NCBI GenBank assembly: GCA_963734065.1
Contig: CAVTFN010000003.1
Location: 868,001-932,000, forward strand
Source of the DNA: DATBLE01 sp963734065
GTDB lineage: Bacteria > Actinomycetota > Thermoleophilia > Gaiellales > Gaiellaceae
Direction of reading: 5' to 3'
Length of the DNA stretch: 64,000 nt
In this document: piece by piece, positions 41,468 through 49,948 of the stretch
How the letters are laid out: every line of letters starts with the position of its first letter
Position numbering within the stretch: the first letter of the stretch is position 1
Translations under genes and position numbers: made by a program
The notes under the pieces: generated by a model
Told to the model about the DNA's origin: nothing
The model's input: only the letters and a program-made list of their open reading frames with translations
Databases searched by the model: none

Positions 41468-42271
41468 CTAGACCTTGTCGAACGCGAGGATCAGGTAGAG
41501 CGCGGCCACGGAGGCGAAGAGTTGCGCGTCGATCCGGTCGAGCACGCCGCCGTGCCCGCCGAGGAGGCGGCCGCTGTCCTTCACGCCCATGTCCCGCTTC
41601 AGCAGCGACTCGAACAGGTCGCCGAGCGGAGCCGCGGCGGCGAGCGCCGCGCCGAGCAGGAGCATCTGGCCGATCGAGAGAAACTCGTCGCGATCCTTGT
41701 AGAGGGCGACGAACGTGACGAAGACGGTCGCCACCGTGCCGCCGACGAACCCCTCCCAGGTCTTGCCGGGGGAGATCTTCGGCGCCAGCTTGTGCCGTCC
41801 GACCAGGCGGCCGACGAGATACGCGAACGTATCGCCCGCCCAGACCGCGATCAGCACGGCAAAGGCCGCCGTGCGGCCGTGCTCGGGCAGGGCGCGAAGC
41901 GCGAGCAGGGCGACGAGGCCGAGGCCGATCCACGTCACGCCCAGCACCGTTCCGCCGACCGCGACGGTCGCCGACTGCCGCGTGTCGGCCACGCCCTTGA
42001 GCAGGAACGCGAGCGCGACGGTTGCGAACAGGCTGCCGGCGACCCAGACGAAGCCGCCCGCCTGCGCCGCGACCAGCGTCAGGGCGAGACCGAGGTAGCC
42101 CGCGATCACGATCGGCCGCAGTGCGCGGGTCATCGCATAGAACTCGTGCAGGGCCAGCAGCCCGACCGCGCCGGCGAGCACGCACAGCCACCAGCCGCCG
42201 ACCCAGACGACCCCGAGCACGAGCGGCAGCCCGACGACGACGACCAGGACGCGCGAGGCCAGGTTGCTCAT
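41468..42271 (-). CDS. cdsA: Phosphatidate cytidylyltransferase
   Basis: Makes CDP-diacylglycerol from phosphatidate and CTP in the membrane, feeding PgsA. 267 aa, about seven hydrophobic helices, and the CTP-transferase signature LGDLFESLLKRDMGVKDSG then GGHGGVLDRIDA near the C-terminus. Standard neighbour of uppS and dxr. Confidence 0.94.
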   Translation of the reverse strand: MSNLASRVLVVVVGLPLVLGVVWVGGWWLCVLAGAVGLLALHEFYAMTRALRPIVIAGYLGLALTLVAAQAGGFVWVAGSLFATVALAFLLKGVADTRQSATVAVGGTVLGVTWIGLGLVALLALRALPEHGRTAAFAVLIAVWAGDTFAYLVGRLVGRHKLAPKISPGKTWEGFVGGTVATVFVTFVALYKDRDEFLSIGQMLLLGAALAAAAPLGDLFESLLKRDMGVKDSGRLLGGHGGVLDRIDAQLFASVAALYLILAFDKV

Positions 42272-42333
42272 GCCATTTCCCAGCCTTCGGTCGGGACCTG
42301 GCTGGAAGGAGCGAGGAGACGCACGGGAGTCAG

Positions 42334-43080
42334 CTACCTGCCGCCGAACCGGCGGCGCCGGCGTGCGTACGCTCCGAGGGCGTCGCGGAGTTGCCGGGGG
42401 CCGAAGTCGGGCCAGAGCGTGTCGACGAAGACGAGCTCCGAGTATGCGAGCTGCCAGAGCAGGAAGTTGGAGATCCGGAGCTCGCCGGAGGTGCGGATCA
42501 GCAGGTCCGGGTCGGGCATCGAGGGCGCGTACAGCTGCGCCGCGAACGTGTTCTCGTCAACGTCCTCGGGGGCGACGCCCGACGCGACGAGCCGACGCGC
42601 GGCCTCGACGAGCTCGGCTCGGCCGCCGTAGTCGAACGCGATCCAGAGGCTGAGCCGGTCGTTGCGCTTCGTCTCGCGCTCGAGCCTGGCGATCCGCTCC
42701 TGGAGATCCTCCGGCGCCCGGTCGCGGCGGCCGATGAAGCGGACGCGCACGCCCTGGGCGACGAGGTCCGGCAGCTCGCGCTCGATCGTCTCGGCGAAGG
42801 TCTCCATCAGTGCTCTGATCTCCGCCTCGGAGCGCGTCCAGTTCTCGGTCGAGAAGGCGTAGACCGCGAGCGACTCGACCCCGAGGTCGATCGCGGTCTC
42901 GACGATCGGCCGCAGCGCCCTCGACCCGGCCCTGTGCCCTTCGGCGACGCTCACTCCGCGCCTGCTCGCCCAGCGGCCGTTGCCGTCCATGATGATCGCG
43001 ACCGCTCGGGCGACGTCGGGATTGTCCGGGTCGGACGGCCCCGATCCGCGCAGACCCTTGATTCTGGTGAGCAGGCTCAT
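42334..43080 (-). CDS. uppS: Isoprenyl (undecaprenyl) diphosphate synthase
   Basis: Cis-prenyltransferase that makes the C55 (or other polyprenyl) carrier for cell-wall synthesis. 248 aa; catalytic Asp in IIMDGNGRWA, the ENWxRSxxE element (FSTENWTRSEAE), and C-terminal RTSGELRISNFLLWQLAYSE. ATG 43078-43080 is chosen because the first residues then match family N-termini. Confidence 0.94.
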   Translation of the reverse strand: MSLLTRIKGLRGSGPSDPDNPDVARAVAIIMDGNGRWASRRGVSVAEGHRAGSRALRPIVETAIDLGVESLAVYAFSTENWTRSEAEIRALMETFAETIERELPDLVAQGVRVRFIGRRDRAPEDLQERIARLERETKRNDRLSLWIAFDYGGRAELVEAARRLVASGVAPEDVDENTFAAQLYAPSMPDPDLLIRTSGELRISNFLLWQLAYSELVFVDTLWPDFGPRQLRDALGAYARRRRRFGGR

Positions 43081-43096
43081 CGTCGAACCCGTTCCC

Positions 43097-43119
43097 CGGA
43101 AAGTGCGCAGCACTTTCCG
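43097..43119. repeat. Palindrome between frr and uppS
   Basis: CGGAAAGTGC and GCACTTTCCG form a perfect 10-bp stem with a 3-nt loop (GCA; TGC on the transcribed strand), the same triloop as the 6893-6917 palindrome. Located 4 nt after the frr stop, so a terminator or processing site. Confidence 0.65.
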
Positions 43120-43123
43120 CGGC

Positions 43124-43681
43124 TCATACCTCGAGGATCTCGGTTTCCTTGCGCTTCAGCAGCTCGTCGATCTTGTGCACGTGGTCGTCGGTCAGCTTCT
43201 GGACACGCTCCTCGGCCCGCCGCTCGTCGTCGTCGCCGACGTCGCCGTTGCGGACGAGCTCCTCCAGGTGCTTCATCACGTCGCGCCGCACGTTCCGCAC
43301 GGCCACCCGTCCGTCCTCCGCCCGCTGGCGCACGACCTTGACGAGGTCCTTGCGCCGCTCCTCGGTCAACTGCGGGATCGGCAGGCGGATCAGCTTGCCG
43401 TCGTTCGACGGCGTCAGCCCGAGGTCGGACTCCATGATCGCCTTCTCGATCGACTTCAGCGAGCTCGGGTCGAACGGCTGGACGGTCAGCATCCGCGGCT
43501 CCGGCACGTTGATCGTCGCGAGCTGGTTCAGCGGCGTCGGCGTCCCGTAGTAGTCGACCTGGACGTGGTCGAGCAAAGCGGCCGACGCCCGCCCGGTCCG
43601 GATGCTGTTGAACTCGTGCTGCGTCGTCTCGACGGACTTGTCCATCCGGCGAACGGCGTCCTGGATCAGGTCGTCCATCAT
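43124..43681 (-). CDS. frr: Ribosome-recycling factor
   Basis: Splits post-termination ribosomes together with EF-G. 185 aa, the usual length, with FNSIRTGRASAALLDHVQVDYYG and LTEERRKDLVKVVRQRAEDGR. The first ATG overlaps the pyrH stop (ATGA), with AAGGGGG 7 nt upstream. Confidence 0.96.
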   Translation of the reverse strand: MMDDLIQDAVRRMDKSVETTQHEFNSIRTGRASAALLDHVQVDYYGTPTPLNQLATINVPEPRMLTVQPFDPSSLKSIEKAIMESDLGLTPSNDGKLIRLPIPQLTEERRKDLVKVVRQRAEDGRVAVRNVRRDVMKHLEELVRNGDVGDDDERRAEERVQKLTDDHVHKIDELLKRKETEILEV

Positions 43682-44451
43682 CGGGCGGCCCCCTTCGGCG
43701 TGGAGATGAGGGTTCCTACGCGCTCGCCCGCGACGACGCGTCTGATGTTGCCGTCGGCGAGCTCGAAGACGTGGATCGGCAGGTCGTTCTCCATGCAGAG
43801 CGACAGCGCGGTCGTGTCCATCACCTTCAGCCCGCGCTCGATCGCCTCGAGGTGGGTGAGCTCCGGCAGGAACTCGGCGTCCGGATCCTCGCGCGGATCG
43901 CCGTCGAAGACGCCGCGGACGCGGTTCTTCGCCATCAGGATCGCCTCCGCGCCGATCTCGAGCGAGCGCAGCGCCGCGGCGGTGTCGGTGGTGAAGAACG
44001 GGTTGCCGGTCCCGGCGGCGAAGATGACGATGCGCCCTTTCTCGAGGTGGCGGATCGCGCGACGGCGGATGTAGGGCTCCGCGACCTCCGCGACGGTGAT
44101 CGCCGACTGCACGCGCGTCTGGGCGCCGTTTCGCTCCAGCGCGTCCTGCACCGACAGGGAGTTGAGAACCGTCGCGAGCATGCCGGCGTAGTCGGCGGTC
44201 GCGCGATCCATTCCGGCCGCGGCCGCCTCCATCCCGCGGACGAAGTTGCCCGCCCCGATCACCAGCGCGATCTCGCGCCCTTCCTGCTGGACCGAGACGA
44301 TCTCCTTCGCGATCGACTCGACCCGCTCCTGGTCGATCCCGAACGCGCGGTCGCCCATCAGCGCCTCGCCGGAGAGCTTCAGCAGGACACGGTGGAAGCC
44401 GGTCTTGTCCGCTTCGCCCGCCGCCGGGCTCGCCTGGGCGCTCAGGCTCAT
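43678..44451 (-). CDS. pyrH: UMP kinase
   Basis: Phosphorylates UMP to UDP. 257 aa of the amino-acid-kinase fold: VLLKLSGEAL, IGAGNFVRG, the UMP-site block GTGNPFFTTDTAAALRSLEI and ILMAKNRVRGVFDGDP. It carries an N-terminal extension of about 18 residues. Overlaps tsf by ATGA and frr by ATGA, so the tsf-pyrH-frr set is translationally coupled. Confidence 0.95.
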   Translation of the reverse strand: MSLSAQASPAAGEADKTGFHRVLLKLSGEALMGDRAFGIDQERVESIAKEIVSVQQEGREIALVIGAGNFVRGMEAAAAGMDRATADYAGMLATVLNSLSVQDALERNGAQTRVQSAITVAEVAEPYIRRRAIRHLEKGRIVIFAAGTGNPFFTTDTAAALRSLEIGAEAILMAKNRVRGVFDGDPREDPDAEFLPELTHLEAIERGLKVMDTTALSLCMENDLPIHVFELADGNIRRVVAGERVGTLISTPKGAAR

Positions 44452-45254
44452 GCCAGCTGGAAGCGCTCGAACTCGAGGACTTCTGCCCCCGCCTCCTGCA
44501 GCGCCTGACCGACCGTCTTGGAGCCGTCGTGGATCCACTCCTGGTCGGTGAGGACCGTCTGCGCGAAGAAGCGCTTGCCCAACATCCCTTCGACGATCTT
44601 CTCACGAGCCTGCTCGGGTTTCGACTGCACCTCGTCGGAGTTCGCGTAGATGTCGCGTTCGCTCGTGACCGTTTCGGCCGGCACGTCGTCCCGCCCGATC
44701 CACTGGGTGGACGGCGAAGCGGCGATGTGCATCGCCACCCTCCGGCCGAGGTCGGCGTCTCCGCCGCGCAGCTGGACGAGCACGCCGATCCTGTTCGCCG
44801 GCGGATGCGCGTACGCGGCGATCACACCGCCGTCCGCCCGTTCGAAGCGGGCCGTGCCGACAACGGCGATGTTCTCCCCGAGCTTGGCGGACAGCTGGAC
44901 GCGCGCATCCTCCAGCTCCTCCTCGGCGCCGGCGCCCCGGGTGTCGACCGCGTCGAGAACGTCCTTCGCATAGACGAGGAACTCCTCGTTGTTGGACACC
45001 GGCTCCGTCTCGCACCCGACGGCGACCATCGTGCCCCGGCTGCCGTCGTCGGCGATCCGGTAGCCGACCTTGCCCTCGGTGGTCTCGCGGCCGGCGCGCT
45101 TGGCTGCGCTCGCCATGCCCTTCTCGCGGAGCAGCGTGACCGCGGCGTCGAGGTCGCCGTTCGTGTCCTCGAGGGCGCGCTTGCAGTCCATCATCCCCGC
45201 GCCGGTCTTGTCGCGGAGATCCTTCACCAGGGTTGCCGAGATCGCGGCGGCCAT
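44448..45254 (-). CDS. tsf: Elongation factor Ts
   Basis: Nucleotide exchange factor for EF-Tu. 268 aa with the UBA-like N-terminus (LVKDLRDKTGAGMMDCKRAL) and the TDF-like core CETEPVSNNEEF, MHIAASPSTQW. GGAGGAG 5 nt before the ATG; one-base overlap with the rpsB stop. Confidence 0.96.
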   Translation of the reverse strand: MAAAISATLVKDLRDKTGAGMMDCKRALEDTNGDLDAAVTLLREKGMASAAKRAGRETTEGKVGYRIADDGSRGTMVAVGCETEPVSNNEEFLVYAKDVLDAVDTRGAGAEEELEDARVQLSAKLGENIAVVGTARFERADGGVIAAYAHPPANRIGVLVQLRGGDADLGRRVAMHIAASPSTQWIGRDDVPAETVTSERDIYANSDEVQSKPEQAREKIVEGMLGKRFFAQTVLTDQEWIHDGSKTVGQALQEAGAEVLEFERFQLA

Positions 45255-46159
45255 CAACTCTCCTCCGTCGCAGCCGGCGCTGGTTGGTCCGTCGCAGCCG
45301 GCGCTGATTGGTCCGTCGCAGCCGCCTCGGTCGCCTGCTGCGGCGCTTCGACCGGTTCGGCGGTCTCCTCGACGGGAGCCTCGGGCTCCGGCGCAGACTC
45401 TGGTGCTTCGGGCTGCGCTGCCGGCTCCGGCGGAGGCTCTGGTGCTTCGGGCTGCGCTGCCATCTCGGCGGAGCTGACCTTCTGCTTGCCTTCCGCGATC
45501 GCGTCCGCGATCACCCGCGTGATCAGGCTGCACGAGCGGATCGCGTCGTCGTTGCCCGGGATCACGTACTCGGCCTCGTCCGGGTCGCAGTTCGTGTCGA
45601 CGAGAGCGATGATCGGCATCCCCAGCCGCCGGCCCTCGCGCACCGCGAGCGCCTCCTTGCGCAGGTCGAGGACGAACATCGCGTCGGGCTGGCGCTTCAT
45701 GTCGGCGACCCCGCCGAGGTTCGCCTCCAGCTTCTCGAGCTCGGCGAGCATCGCGATTCGCTCCTTCGGCGGGAGCAGCTCGAGCTGGTTGTCGTCGCGC
45801 AGGCGGCGCAGGTCGTGGAGCCTGTCGATCCGGTCGGAGATCGTGCGCCAGTTGGTGAGCAGGCCGCCGAGCCAGCGATGGTTGACGTACGGCATGCCGA
45901 CGCGCTTCGCCTGCTCCTCGACGGCGTCCTGCGCCTGCTTCTTCGTGCCGACGAACAGCACGGAGCCGCCGCGGGCCGCCAGGCTCTTGACGAACTCGTA
46001 GGCGTCCTCGACCAGCTGGGACGTCTGCTGGAGGTCGATGATGTAGATCCCGCCGCGCTCGGTGAAGATGAACCGGCGCATCTTCGGGTTCCAGCGGCGG
46101 GTCTGGTGGCCGAAATGAACTCCGGCCTCCAGAAGCTCTCGCATGGAGACGACAGCCAC
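45254..46159 (-). CDS. rpsB: Ribosomal protein uS2 with repetitive acidic tail
   Basis: 301 aa. The S2 core (LLEAGVHFGHQTRRWNPKM...FVGTKKQAQ...LGGLLTNW...DPDEAEYVIPGND) ends near residue 232. The last 70 residues are a low-complexity Ala/Pro/Glu/Gln tail with repeats such as AATDQSAPAATDQPAPAAT, arising from tandem ~24-bp DNA repeats. GTG start with GGGGAA upstream. Confidence 0.96.
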   Translation of the reverse strand: MAVVSMRELLEAGVHFGHQTRRWNPKMRRFIFTERGGIYIIDLQQTSQLVEDAYEFVKSLAARGGSVLFVGTKKQAQDAVEEQAKRVGMPYVNHRWLGGLLTNWRTISDRIDRLHDLRRLRDDNQLELLPPKERIAMLAELEKLEANLGGVADMKRQPDAMFVLDLRKEALAVREGRRLGMPIIALVDTNCDPDEAEYVIPGNDDAIRSCSLITRVIADAIAEGKQKVSSAEMAAQPEAPEPPPEPAAQPEAPESAPEPEAPVEETAEPVEAPQQATEAAATDQSAPAATDQPAPAATEES

Positions 46160-46274
46160 GTGTGCTTCCCCTTTCGGTTTTGATGTGTGTAGCTCCGGTG
46201 GGCCCGGACGGAACCGGCGTCAGACGCCGGCACCGCCGCCCGGGGGTACCGCCGGGTCGGTGGAAAGGAACGGG

Positions 46275-47168
46275 CTACATGCTAGCGCGTGCCCGTCCCA
46301 ATGCCTGTTCCAGGTCGGACGGAAGCGGCGAGGCCACATCGACGGACTCGCCCGTGACGGGGTGCACGAAGGCGAGGCGGGCGGCATGCAGGAACTGGCG
46401 GCGCAGGCCCGGCTCGGGCGACCCGTACACCGGATCGCCCGCGACCGGCAGGCCGATCGCCGCGAGATGCACCCGGATCTGATGCGTCCGGCCGGTCTCG
46501 AGGCGGACGCGGAGCAGAGCGTGGGCCGGCAGCAGCTCCACCACCTCGAAATGGGTGACGGCGTCCTTCGGCGAGTCGGAATCGAGAGAGCGGCGGGTCG
46601 GGTCGCGGCGGTCGCGGCCGATCGGCGCCTCGATCCGGCCGGTCCGGGAGCGTGGCCGGCCACGGACGAGCGCGAGGTACTCCCGCTCGACGGCCCGATG
46701 CTTGACGAGCCCGCGCAGCCCTTCGTACGCCTCCTCGGTGCGCGCGACCACGATCAGCCCGGACGTGTCGCGGTCCAGCCGGTGGACGATGCCGGGCCGC
46801 TCGGGATCGCCGCCGGCGGATCGCCCGGCGAGCGCCTGGACGAGCGTGCCGGACGCATGCCCGGCCCCGGGATGGACGACGACGCCGGCCTGCTTGTCCA
46901 CGACCAGCAGGTGCTCATCCTCGTACGCGATCTCGAGCTCGGGCGCCGGACGTGACGGCGGCGCCTCCTGCGCCTGCTCGACGAGCACCTCCTCCCCACC
47001 TTCGAGCCGGTGGCTCTTGGCCCGCCGCACTCCGTCGACGAGCACGGCGCCGGCGGCGAGGAGCCGTTCGGCCGCGGCGCGGGACCCGACCCCGGGCAGT
47101 GCGGCGACGAAGCGGTCGAGCCGCTCGCCCGCCGCCGCCTCAGGGACGACGTACGGGGTCGAGGCCAC
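46275..47168 (-). CDS. rluD: RluD-type 23S rRNA pseudouridine synthase
   Basis: 297 aa: S4 RNA-binding domain (about residues 15-60), catalytic block GIVHRLDRDTSGL with the essential Asp, and ETGRTHQIRVH. Modifies helix 69 or similar uridines in 23S rRNA. The GTG start lies 29 nt inside the end of lspA. Follows lspA as in many actinobacteria. Confidence 0.93.
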   Translation of the reverse strand: MASTPYVVPEAAAGERLDRFVAALPGVGSRAAAERLLAAGAVLVDGVRRAKSHRLEGGEEVLVEQAQEAPPSRPAPELEIAYEDEHLLVVDKQAGVVVHPGAGHASGTLVQALAGRSAGGDPERPGIVHRLDRDTSGLIVVARTEEAYEGLRGLVKHRAVEREYLALVRGRPRSRTGRIEAPIGRDRRDPTRRSLDSDSPKDAVTHFEVVELLPAHALLRVRLETGRTHQIRVHLAAIGLPVAGDPVYGSPEPGLRRQFLHAARLAFVHPVTGESVDVASPLPSDLEQALGRARASM

Positions 47169-47652
47169 GCGGACGGCGCGGGCTGCGGTCGGCGGCCACG
47201 AGGGCGCCGAGCAGGATCGCCACGCCCACCACGATGAAGCTGTCGGCGAGGTTGAACGCCGGCCAGTAGCGGAGATCGAGGAAGTCGGTGACGTAGCCGA
47301 GCCGAACCCGGTCGGCGAGGTTCGAGATGCTGCCTCCGATCAGCAGGCCGACGGCGATCGGCAGCAGCGGATGCCGGGCACCCGAGCGGTAGAAGTAGAT
47401 GATCATCCAGCCGACGGCGACGAGAGTCAGCAGGATGACGAAGCCCGTCGCCTGGGCGAACAGCCCGAAGGCGATGCCGGAGTTCTGGACGTGGTGGATC
47501 GAGAACGGGCCGACCACCTTGACGTCCTCGTCGAGGTAGAGCTCGCTGGCGACCACGTGCTTGGTCAGCTGGTCGGCAACCACTGCGGCGGCCACGATCG
47601 CGCCCAGGGCGATCCAGTGCCTCGGACGGGCGGCCAGCGACCGCGCGACCAC
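47140..47652 (-). CDS. lspA: Lipoprotein signal peptidase (signal peptidase II)
   Basis: A four-helix membrane aspartic protease that removes lipoprotein signal peptides. Conserved DQLTK, QNSGIAFGLF, and the catalytic pair in GSISNLADR and FNLADSFI. Start uncertain: GTG 47650-47652 gives 170 aa, the family size. A CTG overlapping the preceding stop would add about 24 residues and fit the coupled style of this operon. It processes the lipoprotein at 31191-31595 among others. Confidence 0.9.
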   Translation of the reverse strand: MVARSLAARPRHWIALGAIVAAAVVADQLTKHVVASELYLDEDVKVVGPFSIHHVQNSGIAFGLFAQATGFVILLTLVAVGWMIIYFYRSGARHPLLPIAVGLLIGGSISNLADRVRLGYVTDFLDLRYWPAFNLADSFIVVGVAILLGALVAADRSPRRPRGLDPVRRP

Positions 47653-47720
47653 GGAGATCGGCGCCAGGCCGTCCGTGCGCGATCCCGGCCGGAATTCCTG
47701 CTTCCGGGCGGGTTCGGTGG

Positions 47721-48089
47721 TCAGCCGCGCTCCTGCTTCCGCTTGTCCTCGATGCAAAGAGTCGCCCACGGCAGAGCCTCCAGACGCTCCGTCCCGATCG
47801 CCTCGCCGCAGCTCGAGCAGGTGCCGAACGTGCCGTCGTCGATCCGGCCCAGGGCGGCGTCGATCTCGTTCAGGACGTGCGTCGAGTTGTCCTCGAGCGT
47901 CGACGCCATCTCGCGGTCGAACGTGGCCGTGGCGACGTCGCCGAGGTGGTTGTCCTGGTAGGTCGGCTCGTCGGTCTCGTCTCCGAGCGAGCCGGGATTC
48001 TCGGCGTGGATGTTGTCGATCGCGCCGACCACCTGCCGGCGAGCGTCGAGCAGACGGGTGCGGAAGGCCTCGGTGTCGAGCGCGCTCAC
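47721..48089 (-). CDS. TraR/DksA-family zinc-finger protein
   Basis: 122 aa: helical N-terminal hairpin, HLGDVATATFDREM, and a C4 zinc finger starting CSSCG and ending in C109 (WATLCIEDK). Related to DksA/TraR regulators that enter the RNA polymerase secondary channel; actinobacterial members (RbpA-independent, CarD-like role unclear) lack the full coiled-coil acidic tip (D-x-x-D-A). GTG overlaps the stop of the DUF167 gene (GTGA). Confidence 0.85.
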   Translation of the reverse strand: MSALDTEAFRTRLLDARRQVVGAIDNIHAENPGSLGDETDEPTYQDNHLGDVATATFDREMASTLEDNSTHVLNEIDAALGRIDDGTFGTCSSCGEAIGTERLEALPWATLCIEDKRKQERG

Positions 48090-48361
48090 CGCTGCTCCAG
48101 CCTGCGCTCGGCTTCGGCTGCGTCGATGCCCTCGAGCTCGATCACCTTGTCGCGCCCCGTGTGGCCGGAGACGACGGAAAGCGACGCGCGGGGCAGCCCA
48201 AGCTCCGTCGCCAGGAGTTGCAGGACAGCCTCGTTCGCGCGACCGCGCTCGGGGGCGGCTCCGACGCGAACCTTCCAGGCGTCGCCGTACCGCCCGGCGA
48301 GCTCGGTCCGAGTCGCACCGGCCGCGACGCGCAGCCGTAGACGGGTTGCCGACTGGGCCAT
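48086..48361 (-). CDS. DUF167 (YggU/UPF0235) family protein
   Basis: 91 aa matching the DUF167 pattern: LRLRVAAGATRTELAGRYGDAWKVRVGAAPERGRANEAVLQLLA, SLSVVSGHTGRDK. A small conserved alpha/beta protein often found beside yggT and yggS; molecular role unknown. A TATACT hexamer lies 10 nt upstream of the ATG. Confidence 0.9.
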   Translation of the reverse strand: MAQSATRLRLRVAAGATRTELAGRYGDAWKVRVGAAPERGRANEAVLQLLATELGLPRASLSVVSGHTGRDKVIELEGIDAAEAERRLEQR

Positions 48362-48370
48362 CTGGAGCCA

Positions 48371-48376
48371 AGTATA
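48371..48376 (-). promoter_or_regulatory. -10 hexamer upstream of the DUF167 gene
   Basis: TATACT ends 9 nt before the ATG, with no ribosome site between, suggesting a near-leaderless internal promoter. No convincing -35 seen. Confidence 0.35.
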
Positions 48377-48385
48377 GGCCGGTGG

Positions 48386-48868
48386 CTAGGCGGCTCTGCT
48401 CTCCCGCCCGGAGCCGGTAATCGTCACCTCCGGCGGCTCTTCCAGCTCGAGCTCGTCGGAGTCCGCCTCCTCCAGCGCGTCGAGCGCGGCATGGAGCAGG
48501 AGCCGCACGCGACGCGCTTCGCGGGTGAGCTGCTCGTGCTCGCTTCTGGCGTTCCGGGTGATCGTCCGGCTCTCCGCGCGCGCCTCGGAGACGATCGACT
48601 CGGCCTCGCGGTTCGCCTGGTCGCGGAGCTCGTGGGCGGCACGTTCGGCGGAGACGAGCGTCGCCCGGAGCAGCCCCTCGAGCTCGCGGTAGCGCTTCAG
48701 CTCGCCTTCCAGGAGGTCGACGCGGTCGGCGTGGTCGGCCCGCTCGCGCCAGACGGTCTCGAAGCTGCCGGCGATCTCCTCCAGCAGGCGGTCGACCGGC
48801 TCGCGCCGATAGCCGACCAGCCCGCGCCGGAGCTTCACATGACGGATCTCGACTGGTGTGTAGGACAT
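48386..48868 (-). CDS. DivIVA-domain cell-division/polar-growth protein
   Basis: 160 aa. N-terminal DivIVA lipid-binding motif TPVEIRHVKLRRGLVGYRREPVDRLLEEI, then a long coiled coil (residues 35-135). A short acidic tail follows. It recognises curved membrane at poles or septa. GGGAG precedes the ATG. The yggT-divIVA-sepF arrangement is the conserved division cluster of Gram-positives. Confidence 0.9.
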   Translation of the reverse strand: MSYTPVEIRHVKLRRGLVGYRREPVDRLLEEIAGSFETVWRERADHADRVDLLEGELKRYRELEGLLRATLVSAERAAHELRDQANREAESIVSEARAESRTITRNARSEHEQLTREARRVRLLLHAALDALEEADSDELELEEPPEVTITGSGRESRAA

Positions 48869-48885
48869 GGTCTCTCCCTTCGTGG

Positions 48886-49191
48886 TCAGTGCAGGCGGTC
48901 GAGCAGCCGGACGACGATCTGCTCCGCGCCGATCAGGACGAAAACGGCGACCATCGGCGAGAGGTCGAGCGGCCCGAGCGGCGGCAGGATCCGCCGGAAC
49001 AGCCGCAGGTACGGCTCGCAGACGTCGTGGAGGAACCGCGCGACCGGGTTGAGCGAGTACGGCAGCCGGACGAACGAGGTCAGGACGTAGGCCAGGATGA
49101 CGAGCACGTAGACGCCGACAAAGACGATGACGAAGCTCTGGATCGTCGAGACGGCGTCTGCGAGTAGCCCAAAGTTGGCCGTTGCGCCCAT
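48886..49191 (-). CDS. YggT-family membrane protein
   Basis: 101 aa with two helices (STIQSFVIVFVGVYVLVILAYVL and MVAVFVLIGAEQIVVRLL) around the conserved loop VCEPYLRLFRRILPPLGPLDLSPM. Conserved partner of sepF and divIVA, implicated in division and osmotic tolerance. Confidence 0.92.
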   Translation of the reverse strand: MGATANFGLLADAVSTIQSFVIVFVGVYVLVILAYVLTSFVRLPYSLNPVARFLHDVCEPYLRLFRRILPPLGPLDLSPMVAVFVLIGAEQIVVRLLDRLH

Positions 49192-49260
49192 CCGCGTCGA
49201 ATTCGGCTCGTTCCGAGCTGTTCCTACCTCCGGGCAGCGCAGCGGCGGCGCAGCTGGAAG

Positions 49261-49288
49261 GCGGTGACAGGCTTAAGCCTGTCACCGC
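49261..49288. repeat. 28-bp perfect palindrome (GACAGG family) between sepF and yggT
   Basis: GCGGTGACAGGCTT and its complement with no spacer; the central 22 bp are identical to 3378-3399, and the outer pairs differ in both arms so pairing is preserved. Lies 14 nt after the sepF stop. Confidence 0.8.
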
Positions 49289-49302
49289 AGTGCCCCGCGC
49301 GT

Positions 49303-49875
49303 CTACGCCTGGTTGAAGAAGCCGCCGCGCTCGAGGAGTCTCGCGCGCTCCTCGGCGGAGACCTCGACGTTGCGCGGGGTGAGCAGGAAGACCTTGTCAG
49401 CCACGCGCTGCATGCCCCCGCTCAGCGCGTACGTCAGGCCGCTGGCGAAGTCGATCAGGCGCTTGGAGAGCTCCTGGTCGGTGCTCTGGAGATTGAGGAT
49501 GACCGGAATGCCGTCCTTGAACCGGTCGGCGATCTGCTGGGCGTCGTTGAAGCTGCGCGGGAGGACGAGATGGACCTTGACGTTCGGGCTCGGCGCGGCC
49601 TCGAGGCGGCGCGGGCGAGACGGAGCAGCCTGCTCACGAGCGGCACGAGAGGGCGGCGGCGCTGCGACCTGGACCTGGCCGGCGGCGGTGTCGGAGTCGG
49701 TCCAGTCGTCGTAGTCGCCGCGGCGGCGGCGCGGCAGCCGGCGCACGTTCGGGCGGTCGTTGTACGTCCGCTCGAGCTCCTCGTTCGTGGCGTAGCCGTC
49801 CTCGTCCCAGTAGTCGTCCTCCTCGGCGATGCCGAAGTAGACGAGGGTGCGGCTCCAGAGATCGGCGAACCCCAT
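49303..49875 (-). CDS. sepF: Cell division protein SepF
   Basis: Membrane anchor of FtsZ. 190 aa: short amphipathic N-terminus (GFADLWSRTLVYFGI), acidic/arginine-rich linker, and the SepF core (VKVHLVLPRSFNDAQQIADRFKDG, VILNLQ, RLIDFASGLTYALSG, KVFLLTPRNVEV). A TACCAT 10 nt before the ATG could be a -10 of a leaderless transcript. Confidence 0.95.
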   Translation of the reverse strand: MGFADLWSRTLVYFGIAEEDDYWDEDGYATNEELERTYNDRPNVRRLPRRRRGDYDDWTDSDTAAGQVQVAAPPPSRAAREQAAPSRPRRLEAAPSPNVKVHLVLPRSFNDAQQIADRFKDGIPVILNLQSTDQELSKRLIDFASGLTYALSGGMQRVADKVFLLTPRNVEVSAEERARLLERGGFFNQA

Positions 49876-49948
49876 GTCGGCCGAAATGGTAACGCCCCAT
49901 GCGGGCGAACCCTGGTTCGGCTGTCGAGGTTCCGCTTTTCGAGACCCG

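Noticed and set aside
45254..45460. Tandem DNA repeats at the end of rpsB as a separate repeat element
   Set aside because: They encode the low-complexity Ala/Pro/Gln tail of S2 in frame and are best described as part of the gene.
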